From the NCBI GenBank assembly GCA_024637315.1, contig JAGXFH010000034.1, forward strand, positions 248,001 to 312,000: 64,000 bases of DNA, in the 5' to 3' direction. The notes under the pieces are model-generated. The model made no database searches. It worked only from the letters and a program-made list of their open reading frames with translations, and was not told the origin of the DNA. Positions 48,164 to 57,811 of this stretch are shown one piece after another (the stretch's first letter is position 1; each line of letters opens with the position of its first letter). This DNA comes from Brevirhabdus sp. (lineage in GTDB: Bacteria; Pseudomonadota; Alphaproteobacteria; Rhodobacterales; Rhodobacteraceae). Made by a program: the position numbers and the translations under genes.

Positions 48164-49822
48164 CTATGACGCACGGAAAGCCAGACACGGCTGCCATGGC
48201 CCCAGATGGACCTTGCCGTCGGCACCCGGATGCGCGCTGTTCAGTTCCGCGCCGACAGGGTGCCAGTCGCCCTTCGGCAATGTGAGCTCGGCGGGTACAT
48301 CGCTCATGTTGAAGGCGCAGAAGATGGTTTCGTCGTCGGTCCGGCGCAGGAACCGCAGAACGTCGCCCTCCGCGGACAGATCGACCATCTTGCCCTTCCG
48401 GAGCGCCGCATGCGAATGCCTGAACGCGATCGCCTTTCGGTAATGATGGATCAGCGCGGAAGGATCGGCCTCGGCACTGGCCACGGAATGGCGCAAGTGA
48501 TCCGAGGGCACTGGCAGCCAGGTCCGCGGTGCCGTCGAGAAGCCGCCGTGCAGGTTGGAGTCTTCCCAGACCATCGGCGTGCGGCAGCCGTCCCGCCCCT
48601 TGTATTCGGGCCAGAACTCGATGCCATAGGGATCCTGCAGATCGGCGAAGTCCAGACTGGCCTCCTGGAGTCCAAGCTCTTCGCCCTGGTAGAGACAGGC
48701 CGACCCGCGCAGGCACATCATCAGCGTCGCGAAAGCCCGCTCCGCGGCCGGCGTCAGCTTCCATCTTGTGGTGTGGCGGGTCACGTCATGGTTGGAATAG
48801 GCCCAGCATGCCCAGCCTTCGGAAGCGACCTCGCCGACCCGTTTCATGATCCTTGCGACATCGCTTGCGCTTGGCTGATCGCCCGACAGCAGTTCGAACG
48901 CGTAGCACATCTGCATCAGGTCGTCGCCGGCGGTGTACTGCCCCATGATTTCCAGTCCGCGTTGGGCATCGCCCACTTCGCCCACGGCGGCGGCATTGTA
49001 GGGCTTCATCACGGCGCGCAGCTTTCGCAGGAAATCCAGATTCTCGGGGCGGTTCTTGGAATAGAGATGTTCCTGGTGATTGTACGGATTGACCGCAGGC
49101 GCGATCGTCGAATTCCGCTTTTCCGGCGCCAGTGGCGGGTTGTCGCGCAGGCTTGCATCATGAAAGTAGAAATTGATCGTATCGAGGCGGAACCCGTCCA
49201 CCCCCCGATCCAGCCAGAATTGCGCAACATCCAGCAGCGCGGATTGCACAGCCGGCTCATGGAAATTCAGATCGGGTTGCGAGGTCAGGAAGTTGTGCAG
49301 GTAATACTGGCACCGTCGCGTCTCCCAGTGCCAGGCCGAGCCGCCGAAGATCGACAGCCAGTTATTCGGCGGCGTGCCGTCGGGTTTGGGATCGGCCCAG
49401 ACATACCAGTTGGACTTGTCGCTTTCCCTGGACTGGCGGCTGGCCTGGAACCAGGGATGCTGATCCGACGTATGCGACAGCACAAGGTCGATCATCACCC
49501 TCAGACCCAGTGCATGCGCGGTGTCGATCACCGCATCGAAGTCGGCGAGGCTGCCGAACATCGGATCGATGTCGCAGTAATCGCTGACGTCGTAGCCGAA
49601 ATCCTTCATCGGAGAGCTGAAAACCGGCGAGATCCAGATCGCATCGACCCCGAGCGAGGCGATATAGGGGAGCCGTTGCACGATCCCCAGCAGATCGCCG
49701 ATTCCGTCACCGTTGCTGTCCTGGTAGCTGCGCGGGTAGATCTGATAGATTACCGCGCCGCGCCACCAGTCGGAGTCGATGGATAGGCCGTGCTGGATGT
49801 CCATGGCCTGAGATGCCGTCAT
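48164..49822 (-). CDS. aglA: Alpha-glucosidase (GH13)
   Basis: The 552-residue cytoplasmic enzyme hydrolyses imported alpha-glucosides to glucose. It has the (beta/alpha)8 signatures GVDAIWISPVFSSPMKDFGY near 58, DLVLSHTSDQHPWF near 112, DGFRLDTINFYF with the nucleophile near 220, VGEVGD with the acid/base glutamate near 290, and YSNHDVTRH near 340. SSPMKDFGYDVSDYCDI is typical of oligo-1,6- and alpha-glucosidases of family 13. It lies in the agl operon between aglG and aglK. Confidence 0.93.
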   Translation of the reverse strand: MTASQAMDIQHGLSIDSDWWRGAVIYQIYPRSYQDSNGDGIGDLLGIVQRLPYIASLGVDAIWISPVFSSPMKDFGYDVSDYCDIDPMFGSLADFDAVIDTAHALGLRVMIDLVLSHTSDQHPWFQASRQSRESDKSNWYVWADPKPDGTPPNNWLSIFGGSAWHWETRRCQYYLHNFLTSQPDLNFHEPAVQSALLDVAQFWLDRGVDGFRLDTINFYFHDASLRDNPPLAPEKRNSTIAPAVNPYNHQEHLYSKNRPENLDFLRKLRAVMKPYNAAAVGEVGDAQRGLEIMGQYTAGDDLMQMCYAFELLSGDQPSASDVARIMKRVGEVASEGWACWAYSNHDVTRHTTRWKLTPAAERAFATLMMCLRGSACLYQGEELGLQEASLDFADLQDPYGIEFWPEYKGRDGCRTPMVWEDSNLHGGFSTAPRTWLPVPSDHLRHSVASAEADPSALIHHYRKAIAFRHSHAALRKGKMVDLSAEGDVLRFLRRTDDETIFCAFNMSDVPAELTLPKGDWHPVGAELNSAHPGADGKVHLGPWQPCLAFRAS

Positions 49823-49836
49823 TTCGTTCCGTTTCC

Positions 49837-50979
49837 CTACTTGACCGAGCCGGCGAGCAAGCCGCGCACGAGGTATTTCTGCATCGCGAAGAAGACCAGA
49901 AGCGGCACCGCGATGGAGACGAAGGCCGAGGTGGCCAGAATCTCCCAGTTGCCGCCACGGGTGCCCAGAAGTTCGACGATCTGTTTCGTCATCACCGTGG
50001 TCTCTCCGGTGGCGTCGATCAGGAAGACAAGCGCCACCAGAAGGTCATTCCATGTCCACAGGAACTGGAAGATCGCGAAAGAGGCCAGGGCGGGAAACGA
50101 CAGCGGCAGGATGATCTTGACGAAGATCTGGAAGTCCGAAGCGCCGTCCACCCGCGCATTCTCGATGATATCGCGCGGCAACCCGACCATGTAGTTCCGC
50201 AAGAGGTAGATCGCCAGCGGCAATCCGAACCCGGTATGGGCCAGCCAGACCCCCAGATAGCCCTTGCCGATACCAATTGTGTTATGAAATTTCAAAAGCG
50301 GGATCAGCGCCAGTTGCAGCGGCACCACGAGCAGCGCGACCACCGCGGCAATCAGCAAGGCCCGACCCGGAAAATCCATCCAGGCCAGCGCATAGGCCGC
50401 GAAAGCCGCCACCAGGATCGGGATGATCGTGGCCGGGATGGTCACGGTGAGGGTATTGAAGAACGCCTTGGCCATCCCTTCCCTGTTCGACGGATCGAAC
50501 AGCACGTTGCGATAGTTCTCGAATGTGAATTCCGGCGGAGTCGTCGCGGTCGAGAAAATCCGCGGCAGGCGCTGGCCTTCGAAACTGTCAGGACCGGTCA
50601 GCACATAGGAACCGTCCGCCGTCACCGTCAACGCCTCGCCATCGCCCAGATCGGCGGTCGCATCGGGATCATAGGCGTTCGGTTCGCGCGAAGACGTGCC
50701 CCAGGCACTGACCTCGACGTCCTCAGCCTCGAACAGCCGGCCTTCGATCACGAACATCCCGTCGCGCGCGTCCTCGTCGCCTTCGACCCGAATGGCCGGC
50801 AACTGACGCTCTTGCGCCGACAGCGACGACCACCACCCCGAAGCGGCGATCTGGTCCGCCGTGCGGAACGACGAGACGAACAGGCCGACGGTCGGGAACA
50901 GCCAGAGTGCGACCAGCAGGAAGACCGAGATATGCACTGTCCATGTCAGGCCGGATTTGGTTCCTGCGATATTATCCAT
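49837..50979 (-). CDS. aglG: Alpha-glucoside ABC permease AglG
   Basis: The 380-residue protein is a MalG-type permease with a large periplasmic insertion of about 110 residues after the first span (HISVFLLVALWLFPTVGLFV), rich in acidic residues (EGDEDARDGMF, DATADLGDGEAL). Such an insertion is usual for AglG. The EAA loop is ENARVDGASDFQIFVKIILP near 272, and five further spans follow. It pairs with AglF. Confidence 0.93.
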   Translation of the reverse strand: MDNIAGTKSGLTWTVHISVFLLVALWLFPTVGLFVSSFRTADQIAASGWWSSLSAQERQLPAIRVEGDEDARDGMFVIEGRLFEAEDVEVSAWGTSSREPNAYDPDATADLGDGEALTVTADGSYVLTGPDSFEGQRLPRIFSTATTPPEFTFENYRNVLFDPSNREGMAKAFFNTLTVTIPATIIPILVAAFAAYALAWMDFPGRALLIAAVVALLVVPLQLALIPLLKFHNTIGIGKGYLGVWLAHTGFGLPLAIYLLRNYMVGLPRDIIENARVDGASDFQIFVKIILPLSFPALASFAIFQFLWTWNDLLVALVFLIDATGETTVMTKQIVELLGTRGGNWEILATSAFVSIAVPLLVFFAMQKYLVRGLLAGSVK

Positions 50980-51006
50980 GACGTGCTCCTGTCCAGTCGC
51001 GGGTCA

Positions 51007-52248
51007 TCAGCGCATCTCCTTGCGGGCGTTGTAGACGTTCCAGACCAGGATCGGCGTCACCAGCAGCATGATGATCATCGCACTGGCCGAGCCCACGCCC
51101 CAGTCATTGGCGCGGAACAACTTGTCATACATGTAGTTGGCCAGTACCTGGGTCTCCCATTGCCCGTTGGTCATTGCGAAGACGATGTCGAAGACCTTCA
51201 ATACGACGATCGTGATCGTCGTCCAGACCACGACGATGGTGCCTGCAATTTGCGGGATCTTGATCTTGAAGAAGATCTGGAACGGGTTCGCGCCATCGAC
51301 AATGGCGGCCTCGATGGTTTCTTCGGGAATGCCGCGCAGGGCGGCCGAAAGAATCACCATGGCAAAGCCGGTCTGGATCCAGATCAGCACCGCCATCAGG
51401 AAGAAATTGTTCCAGAACGGGATGGTCAGCCAGGTCTGCGGCTGCCCGTAGGGCAAAGTCGCGGTCAGGACATCGAAGACCGAACCCAGCGACATCCAGA
51501 TCAGCCAGACCGCGGCCAGCCCGACCAGAACCCGCAGCGGCATCACGGCGATGCCGGTCGGTGAGCCCTCTGGCCGAACGAGCGGCCTAACGAAAACCCA
51601 GCCAATCAGCCCGACGACGCCGGCAAAGGCAAGCAGCACCAGCGACGGCAGCAGTTGAAGCGTCAGCACCGAGCCGATGCCGCCATCGAACGCCATCCAC
51701 ACCGCGTTCAGCACCCCGATCTGTTCCTTCTCCGCTGGCCGCGTATCGTAAACCAGTTTCCAGATCACCGCCGCGCCGACGAAGGAAATCGCCATCGGCA
51801 TGAAGATCAGCGACTTGGCAAGACTGCCCCACCTGATTCGGTCGGTCAGTTGCGCCGCCAGCAGCCCGAACGCGGTGGACATCGCCGGCACAACGATCAG
51901 CCAGACCATGTTGTTGCGCATCGCTTCCCAGAATTTCGGCTCGTTGAACATCTGGTTGTAATTGTCCAGACCAACCCATCGCGATCCTCCCCCCGGCACC
52001 CGTTCGGTCAGCGACAACCGCAATGTCTCGTAGACCGGATAGGCAAGGTAGAGGCCAAGCGCACAGAGCGCGGGAAACAGGAACAGCCATGGCCGGATCA
52101 TGTTCGCCCGGTTGATGTTCCGTCCGGCATTCGGTCCCTTCGGGGGATAGAGCACCTTGTCCAGAAACTGATTGGAGAAGTAGAAGTAGCCGATGCAGCC
52201 ACCGACGCCGATGATGATCGTCAGCAGGCCCTGAAATGCCGGATTCAT
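51007..52248 (-). CDS. aglF: Alpha-glucoside ABC permease AglF
   Basis: The 413-residue MalF-type permease has an N-terminal span (LLTIIIGVGGCIGYFYF), then MIRPWLFLFPALCALGLYLA near 50 and the EAA loop EAAIVDGANPFQIFFKIKIP near 323. GGGAGGGG precedes the ATG. The extra N-terminal span and the central linker are typical of AglF. It forms the channel with AglG. Confidence 0.93.
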   Translation of the reverse strand: MNPAFQGLLTIIIGVGGCIGYFYFSNQFLDKVLYPPKGPNAGRNINRANMIRPWLFLFPALCALGLYLAYPVYETLRLSLTERVPGGGSRWVGLDNYNQMFNEPKFWEAMRNNMVWLIVVPAMSTAFGLLAAQLTDRIRWGSLAKSLIFMPMAISFVGAAVIWKLVYDTRPAEKEQIGVLNAVWMAFDGGIGSVLTLQLLPSLVLLAFAGVVGLIGWVFVRPLVRPEGSPTGIAVMPLRVLVGLAAVWLIWMSLGSVFDVLTATLPYGQPQTWLTIPFWNNFFLMAVLIWIQTGFAMVILSAALRGIPEETIEAAIVDGANPFQIFFKIKIPQIAGTIVVVWTTITIVVLKVFDIVFAMTNGQWETQVLANYMYDKLFRANDWGVGSASAMIIMLLVTPILVWNVYNARKEMR

Positions 52249-52340
52249 TATCCCCTCCCGAAGCTATGGTCCGGCCGCGCCGCCGGTCCTTGGCGGGAAA
52301 ACCGGCCGAGACCGGATTTCCCCAATGCTGATCCGCCGGG

Positions 52341-53708
52341 TTACTTCAAGGCGTCCCAGGAGGATTGGATCTCGGCCGCCACCGCCGCCGCATCCTTGCC
52401 GCCGACGTAATCGACCATGCCGGTCCAGAACGACCCCGCGCCGACACCGCCCGGCATCAGATCCGAGCCGTCAAAGCGAAAGGTCGTCGCATTCAACAGG
52501 ATCTCGCCAAGCGCCTTGCGGGTATCATCTACATAGAGGTCGGTGTTGACGCCGGTATGCGGTGTCAGGAAGCCGCCCGCCTGCTGCGCCATGAAGACTT
52601 CGTGCGCGATCTCTGTCTGCAGGAAATCGATCAGAGCGTGCGCGCCGGGGCTGTCCGAGGTGATTGCGAACAACGTGCCCGCACCCAGAACCGGGCTGCC
52701 AAGATCCTTGCCCTCGTAGGACGGGAAATAGAAGAAATCGACGTCGCCATTCGCGCCGACCTCGGTTCCCTCGGGGAAGAAGGCCGGTATGAAGCTTGCC
52801 TGCCGATGCATGTAGCATTGCGGCGGCGAACTGAACAGACCCTTGGGGCTGTCGCGGAAATCGGTCGAGGCCGCGGTGGCGGCACCGCCGGCGACATAGT
52901 CATCGTTTCGGGCGAATGCTCCGAAATCCTCGATCGCGGCGACGACACGCTCGTCGGTGAACGGGATCTCGTTCGTGACCCACTGGTCATAGACCTCGGG
53001 CGGTTGCGTGCGCAGCATCATGTCCTCGACCCAGTCGGTCGCGGGCCATCCGGTCGCGCCCCCTGACCCCAGGCCGATGCACCAGGGCGTGTCGCCGTCG
53101 GCCACGATCTGATCGGACAGCGCCTTCAACTCTTCCATTGTCTGCGGCACTTCATAGCCGGCATCCTCGAAATTCTCGGGAATGTACCAGACAAGCGATT
53201 TGACGTCGGCCTTGTAGGGAAAGGCGTAGAAGCTTTGCGACCCATCCGGACCGGTATAGCTGCCAAGGTCGACCCAGGACTGGCCTGCGGCATAATTCTC
53301 GGCCATCCAGGCGGCGGTGCCTTCGGCAAGTGGCGTAAGGAAGCCGCGCCGCGCCATGTCAGCGGCAAGACCGGGTTGCGGGAACACGGCCACATTCGGG
53401 GCAGAACCGGCCTCGGCGTCGATGACGATTTGCTGCTCGAATCCATCCGAGCCGACATATTTGACATCCGCACCGCTGGCCTCGCCGAAATAAGCCAGCA
53501 CGCTCTCGATCACCACCTGGTCGGGGCCAAGCCAGGGCCCGAAGACAGTGACCTGCTCGCCGCCCAGATCGGTGGCTGCGGCATAGGCTTCGTAGCTTTC
53601 CCAGTTGAAGTCGCCCTCGCCCGGATTGAACGGCAGGTGGCTGCCGGCATTTGCAAGTCCCGCCGTCAGCGCCGCCACGGCAACTCCGGCAAAAAGCACA
53701 TGTTTCAT
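52341..53708 (-). CDS. aglE: Alpha-glucoside-binding protein AglE
   Basis: The 455-residue periplasmic receptor has a signal peptide (VLFAGVAVAALTAGLANAGS) and the family-1 binding fold, with SGADVKYVGSDGFEQQIVID near 78 and LGSGGATGWPATDWVEDMML near 203. It is the first gene of the leftward operon, with GGGAGGACATCA before the ATG. Its promoter region carries two LacI-type palindromes at 53755-53789. Confidence 0.94.
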   Translation of the reverse strand: MKHVLFAGVAVAALTAGLANAGSHLPFNPGEGDFNWESYEAYAAATDLGGEQVTVFGPWLGPDQVVIESVLAYFGEASGADVKYVGSDGFEQQIVIDAEAGSAPNVAVFPQPGLAADMARRGFLTPLAEGTAAWMAENYAAGQSWVDLGSYTGPDGSQSFYAFPYKADVKSLVWYIPENFEDAGYEVPQTMEELKALSDQIVADGDTPWCIGLGSGGATGWPATDWVEDMMLRTQPPEVYDQWVTNEIPFTDERVVAAIEDFGAFARNDDYVAGGAATAASTDFRDSPKGLFSSPPQCYMHRQASFIPAFFPEGTEVGANGDVDFFYFPSYEGKDLGSPVLGAGTLFAITSDSPGAHALIDFLQTEIAHEVFMAQQAGGFLTPHTGVNTDLYVDDTRKALGEILLNATTFRFDGSDLMPGGVGAGSFWTGMVDYVGGKDAAAVAAEIQSSWDALK

Positions 53709-53754
53709 TGATGTCCTCCCAATTGATTGCCCTTACGGCAACTTAACAGCTAGG

Positions 53755-53768
53755 CCAAATTCATTTGG
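53755..53768. promoter_or_regulatory. agl operator O1
   Basis: CCAAATTCATTTGG is an inverted repeat with a two-base centre, 46 bases before the aglE start codon. It has the shape of LacI-family operators. Confidence 0.7.
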
Positions 53769-53775
53769 AATCAAT

Positions 53776-53789
53776 CCAAAGCGCTTTGG
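53776..53789. promoter_or_regulatory. agl operator O2
   Basis: CCAAAGCGCTTTGG is a perfect 14-bp palindrome with the CG centre typical of LacI-family operators. It is 21 bp (two helical turns) from O1, centre to centre, so both could be bound on one face. Confidence 0.8.
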
Positions 53790-53941
53790 GTACTGAAAGG
53801 TCCATCATTTTCCTTGGTCTGTCAAATTATATCTCTGCATCTGCCGATGATTATAATGGGTTTCTTCAATACTGCGCGTATCAGGCGACCGAAATCTACC
53901 TTTGACCAAAGACACCATTCTACCCTACCTTGAAGTCGATT

Positions 53942-53953
53942 CAAATCGCTTTG
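53942..53953. promoter_or_regulatory. agl operator O3 (weaker, near aglR)
   Basis: CAAATCGCTTTG is an imperfect palindrome with one mismatched pair, lying 13 bases before the aglR start. It could give autoregulation. A rotated half-match, CTTTGACCAAAG, lies at 53910-53921. Confidence 0.55.
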
Positions 53954-53965
53954 GTAAACCTTTAG

Positions 53966-54997
53966 ATGAATTTAAAAGAACTTTCTGCAATCTTGGGGTT
54001 ATCCCAGACAACGGTCAGCCGAGCGCTGAACGACTATCCCGAAGTCAACGAAGCCACCCGCCAGCGGGTCAAGGCGGTGGCCCGCAAGAACAACTATCGT
54101 CCGAACACCCGCGCCAAGGGCCTGGCGACCGGGCGAACGCTGACCATCGGCCACGTCATTCCTGTCTCGACCCGGCACGAGATCGTCAATCCGATCTTCG
54201 CCGATTTCATCGCCGGTGCTGGGGAAATCTACTCTCGCAACGATTATGACATGCTGCTGTCGGTGGTCGCGGATGTCGATGAGGAACGCGTCTACCGCGA
54301 ACTCGCTTCGCGACGGTCTGTCGATGGGGTGATCGTGCATGGCCCCAGAGAGAATGATCCCCGCATCGCCTTGCTGCAGGAAGTTGGCCTGCCCTTTGTC
54401 GTGCATGGACGTGCCGGCACCGGCGATTCCGGGTACAGTTGGGTGGATGTGAACAACCGGCGCGCCTTTGAACGCGCCACGAACTTCCTTCTTGATCTCG
54501 GGCACCGGCGCGTCGCGTTGATCAATGGGGTCGAGACAATGCATTTCGCCAACCGCCGCCGCGCCGGATTTGTCACGGCACTGGAAAACCGCGGCCTGCG
54601 GCCCGACCCGGCCCTGATGCGATCCGAAGAGATGACCGAGTATTTCGGTTTTCGGGCCGCGCACGAGATGCTGAGCGGTCCAACACCGCCAAGCGCCTTT
54701 CTGATCTCGTCGATGATTACCGCGATCGGCGTTCGACGGGCAATCGGCGACCTTGGACTGAAACTCGGGCGCGACGTCTCGGCGATCATCCATGACGATG
54801 AGCTTTCCTATCTGAGAAACGGCGAGGAAGTTCCGATCTTCACCGCAACCCGGTCCTCGGTGCGCCATGCCGGACAGCTTTGCGCCGAGATGCTTCTTGA
54901 CATCATCCGGCATCCCGGCCAGCCACCTGCACAGAAACTGCTGGAGGCGGATCTGACGGTCGGCATGTCCACCGGCCCCGCTGCAACCCCGGACTGA
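53966..54997 (+). CDS. aglR: LacI-family regulator of alpha-glucoside genes
   Basis: The 343-residue protein has the LacI helix-turn-helix at its very start (LKELSAILGLSQTTVSRALN, residues 3-22, then YRPNTRAKGLATG) and a periplasmic-binding-protein-like sensor domain. GYSWVDVNNRRAFERATNFL and DVSAIIHDDELSYL fit the family. It is divergent from aglE, with operators between them, and followed by glk after three bases. It probably represses agl genes until an alpha-glucoside or derived sugar binds. Confidence 0.93.
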   Translation: MNLKELSAILGLSQTTVSRALNDYPEVNEATRQRVKAVARKNNYRPNTRAKGLATGRTLTIGHVIPVSTRHEIVNPIFADFIAGAGEIYSRNDYDMLLSVVADVDEERVYRELASRRSVDGVIVHGPRENDPRIALLQEVGLPFVVHGRAGTGDSGYSWVDVNNRRAFERATNFLLDLGHRRVALINGVETMHFANRRRAGFVTALENRGLRPDPALMRSEEMTEYFGFRAAHEMLSGPTPPSAFLISSMITAIGVRRAIGDLGLKLGRDVSAIIHDDELSYLRNGEEVPIFTATRSSVRHAGQLCAEMLLDIIRHPGQPPAQKLLEADLTVGMSTGPAATPD

Positions 54998-55000
54998 TCC

Positions 55001-55972
55001 ATGAGCAAATACGCCAAAGACACCTATTCGCTGGTTGCCGATATCGGTGGCACCAACACCCGCGTCGCTCTGGCACAGGGCACCCGGCTGCTGCCCGAAA
55101 CCGTCCGGAAGTACTCGAACGCCGAGTTCCCCGGTCTGGAAACCGTTCTGCGGCGATATGTCGAGCAGGAGGACGATGTCGATTGCATCGGGGCATGCGT
55201 CGCTGTCGCTGGTCCGGTTCGCGAAAGCGTGGGTGAATTGACAAACCTCGACTGGACGATCGACAAGGATGCGATGGTGCGTGCCACCCGCGCAGAGCAT
55301 GTCGCCATACTGAACGATCTTCAGGCCCAGGGCCATGCCCTGGGTCATCTCGATCCGGCCAATGTGCGCCAGATCATTGCCGGGGCGCCGCCCAGGCCGA
55401 ATGCCGCCCAGTTGGTGATCGGTGTTGGAACCGGCTTCAACGCGGCCACGGTGTTCGACAGCGAACTGGGCCGGCTGGTACCGCCTTCGGAGGCCGGCCA
55501 CGCCAATCTTCCAATCCGGACCGAGGCCGAATTGCGGCTGTGTCAATATGTCGAGACCGCGCACGGCTTTCCGGCGGTCGAGGATGTACTGTCCGGGCGC
55601 GGGCTGGAGCGGGTCTATCGCTGGCTCGGCCATGAAGCGGGGGATGAACGGGAACTGACCGCCGCCGACATCATGGACGCGGTCGATTCCGGAAGCGACC
55701 CGCGCGCCGAAGAGGCGGCGCGGGTCTTCGTGCGCATTCTCGGAACCGTGGTGGGAAACCTTTCGCTGATCCAATTGCCCTTTGGCGGGGTCTATCTGAT
55801 CGGCGGCGTGGCGCGGGCGATCACACCGCATCTGGACCGGTTCGGCTTTTCCGATACCTTCCGCGACAAGGGTCGCTTCGCCGGATTCATGGGGAATTTC
55901 AGCGTCTCTGTGATCGAGGATGACTATGCGGCGCTGATCGGGTGCGCCGGCCATCTGGCGGCAACGGCCTAG
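55001..55972 (+). CDS. glk: Glucokinase
   Basis: Glk phosphorylates the glucose released by AglA. The 323-residue protein begins with the phosphate-1 loop YSLVADIGGTNTRVALAQG (about 9-27), then LNDLQAQGHALGHL near 102, VIGVGTGFNAATVFDS near 136, SEAGHANLPI near 160, and VYLIGGVARAITPHLDRF near 265. These fit the ROK-unrelated Glk family (COG0837). It is the second gene of aglR-glk, starting four bases after aglR. Confidence 0.95.
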   Translation: MSKYAKDTYSLVADIGGTNTRVALAQGTRLLPETVRKYSNAEFPGLETVLRRYVEQEDDVDCIGACVAVAGPVRESVGELTNLDWTIDKDAMVRATRAEHVAILNDLQAQGHALGHLDPANVRQIIAGAPPRPNAAQLVIGVGTGFNAATVFDSELGRLVPPSEAGHANLPIRTEAELRLCQYVETAHGFPAVEDVLSGRGLERVYRWLGHEAGDERELTAADIMDAVDSGSDPRAEEAARVFVRILGTVVGNLSLIQLPFGGVYLIGGVARAITPHLDRFGFSDTFRDKGRFAGFMGNFSVSVIEDDYAALIGCAGHLAATA

Positions 55973-56067
55973 CTTCACCTGTCCTTAACCGTGATACGCC
56001 TAGGCTGACCCCGGCCTTGATGACGCCCCTGGACCGTCCGGGGCACCGGCCGCCAGCGAGGTGCGCC

Positions 56068-56454
56068 ATGGCACTACGAAAAGATCTGCGGCTGCTCATC
56101 GTGGATGACATGGCGGTCAGCCGCCAGATTCTGACCCAGCTTCTGGAACAACTCGGGCTTGTCGATGTGCGCTCGGCACAGAACGGATCCGAGGCGCTGA
56201 TGCGGCTCGAACAGCATCCGGCCGACATCGTGATCGCCGATCTCGGCATGCCCGGTATGGACAGCATCGAACTCTTGCAGCGGATGCGATCGGGTCGGCG
56301 AAGCCATGCGACCCGGTTCGTTCTGACCAGCGGCGATGATACTGATCCCCGGATTGACGAGGAGCGGCTTGGCGGGATGGACCGGTTCCTGCCTAAACCG
56401 TTCTCTAGCGACCGTCTGATCCGGGTTCTCGAAGCCGTCGCGGGCCGCCTCTGA
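56068..56454 (+). CDS. Single-domain (CheY-like) response regulator
   Basis: The 128-residue protein is one receiver domain: acidic pair VDD near 14, phosphorylation site IADLGMPGMD near 58, a threonine/serine at LTSGDD, and the lysine in FLPKPF near 108. No output domain exists, so it acts by protein contact or as a phosphate relay. No kinase gene is next to it. ATG 56068 has GAGGTG upstream; the longer frame overlapping glk was not used. About 120 bases of unremarkable sequence precede the next gene end. Confidence 0.85.
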   Translation: MALRKDLRLLIVDDMAVSRQILTQLLEQLGLVDVRSAQNGSEALMRLEQHPADIVIADLGMPGMDSIELLQRMRSGRRSHATRFVLTSGDDTDPRIDEERLGGMDRFLPKPFSSDRLIRVLEAVAGRL

Positions 56455-56577
56455 GCAGGGCGCGCGCGACGCTGCCGTTGGCAGATATAATGGTGCTCGA
56501 AGCGTTGCGGCAAAACCGTGACCGAGGGTTGCGCTGCCTCCTGCGGCGACCGAACCCGATTTTTGGTGTCTTTTGTC

Positions 56578-57681
56578 TCAGGTTTGTCCCGAAACGTCCT
56601 CGTCCAGCCGGATCGCACGCTCCTCCCTGATGCTTTGCTCTGCCGCAAGCACAATCCGCAGGCTGTCCACGGCCGCCTCCATAGACTCGCTCAGATCCAG
56701 ATCCTCAAGGATGGCTTTCAGGAAAAACGCCTGTTCGCGATCGCAGAGGTCCTGATGGCCCGGCTCGTCCTCCATCGACAGCGTCTCATCCTTTCGGGCG
56801 AAGGTCTTGTCCGGTTTTACCGCGGCATAGTGGATCTTGAGCGCATCGGTCCTGGTGTGCCTGTCGATGTCGGCGCTGTCCGAAGGCCCCTCCGCGTCGT
56901 GATCCGCACCTTGAGCGGCGACGATCGATACGGCGCCCTTCGGCCCCACGACATCCTTCACGAAAAACGCCGTCTCGCTCATCATCGGGCCCCATCCGGC
57001 CTCGTACCACCCGACCGAGCCATCATCGAAGGTGACATGCAGATGGCCGTAATTCTGCCTGTCAGCCTCGGCCCACAATTTTGCTCCGATTCCATGTACA
57101 CGAACCGGCTTGGCCCCGGTCAGCTGGCACATCACGTCGACGTAATGGACGCCGCAATCAACGATCGGGATCAGGCTGTCGATCAGGTTCTTGTGCCAGT
57201 GCCAGGCCTCGCCCGAGGATTGCTGGTTGAGGTTCATCCGCATCACCAGCGGCTTGCCAAGCGTCCTGCCGAGTTCGATGAATTTCACCCATGACGGATG
57301 CACCCGCAGGATGTAGCCCAGCACCAGCTTGCGGTTTGCGGCCCGCGCGGCGTCGACGACCTTTCGGGCATCCGCGTTATTCGTCGCGATCGGTTTTTCC
57401 ATGAACACATGGCAATTCGCCGCGATCGCCTTCAAGGCATATCGGGCATGGCTGTTCGGCCAGGTACTGATCGAAACCGCATCAGGTCGGGTATCGGCCA
57501 GAGCCGCGTCGAAATCCTCGAAAAGCGGATACTCCCCAAGCTCTGCGGGAATCTCCGCCGATCTGATCGAGCGGCTCATCAGGCCGACAATCTCGAATCC
57601 CTCCATGCGGTGATAGGCGCTGGCATGGGAGGCCCCCATATGGCCAAGGCCAACCACGAGGATCCGAACGGGTTTGGTCAT
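56578..57681 (-). CDS. Gfo/Idh/MocA-family oxidoreductase
   Basis: The 367-residue protein has the NAD(P) Rossmann fold ILVVGLGHMGASHASAYHRM near 7, EKPIATNNADARKVV near 95 with the catalytic lysine, and the C-terminal sugar-binding region (DCGVHYVDVMCQLTGA near 176). Members oxidise sugars or inositols. AAGGAC precedes the ATG. It is divergent from the D-threonine-aldolase-like gene at 57812, with 130 bases between, so the two may share control. The substrate is unknown. Confidence 0.88.
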   Translation of the reverse strand: MTKPVRILVVGLGHMGASHASAYHRMEGFEIVGLMSRSIRSAEIPAELGEYPLFEDFDAALADTRPDAVSISTWPNSHARYALKAIAANCHVFMEKPIATNNADARKVVDAARAANRKLVLGYILRVHPSWVKFIELGRTLGKPLVMRMNLNQQSSGEAWHWHKNLIDSLIPIVDCGVHYVDVMCQLTGAKPVRVHGIGAKLWAEADRQNYGHLHVTFDDGSVGWYEAGWGPMMSETAFFVKDVVGPKGAVSIVAAQGADHDAEGPSDSADIDRHTRTDALKIHYAAVKPDKTFARKDETLSMEDEPGHQDLCDREQAFFLKAILEDLDLSESMEAAVDSLRIVLAAEQSIREERAIRLDEDVSGQT

Positions 57682-57811
57682 TGAATCTGTCCTTTGTTAG
57701 CAGTGTCTTCATTTCAGCATCTTGGACGGATTGATGGCTGGTCATCTGCCGTCTCCTGGCGTCATTCTGTAGACTGACACCGACAACGGCCCAAGAATCA
57801 AGGATGGATCC

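Noticed and set aside
48206-51564. Long plus-strand frames opposite aglA and aglG/aglF
   Set aside because: Antisense shadows of well-supported genes, rich in Arg and His without domains.
53999-55978. 659-codon minus-strand frame opposite aglR and glk
   Set aside because: Covers two clear genes on the other strand and shows no recognisable motif.
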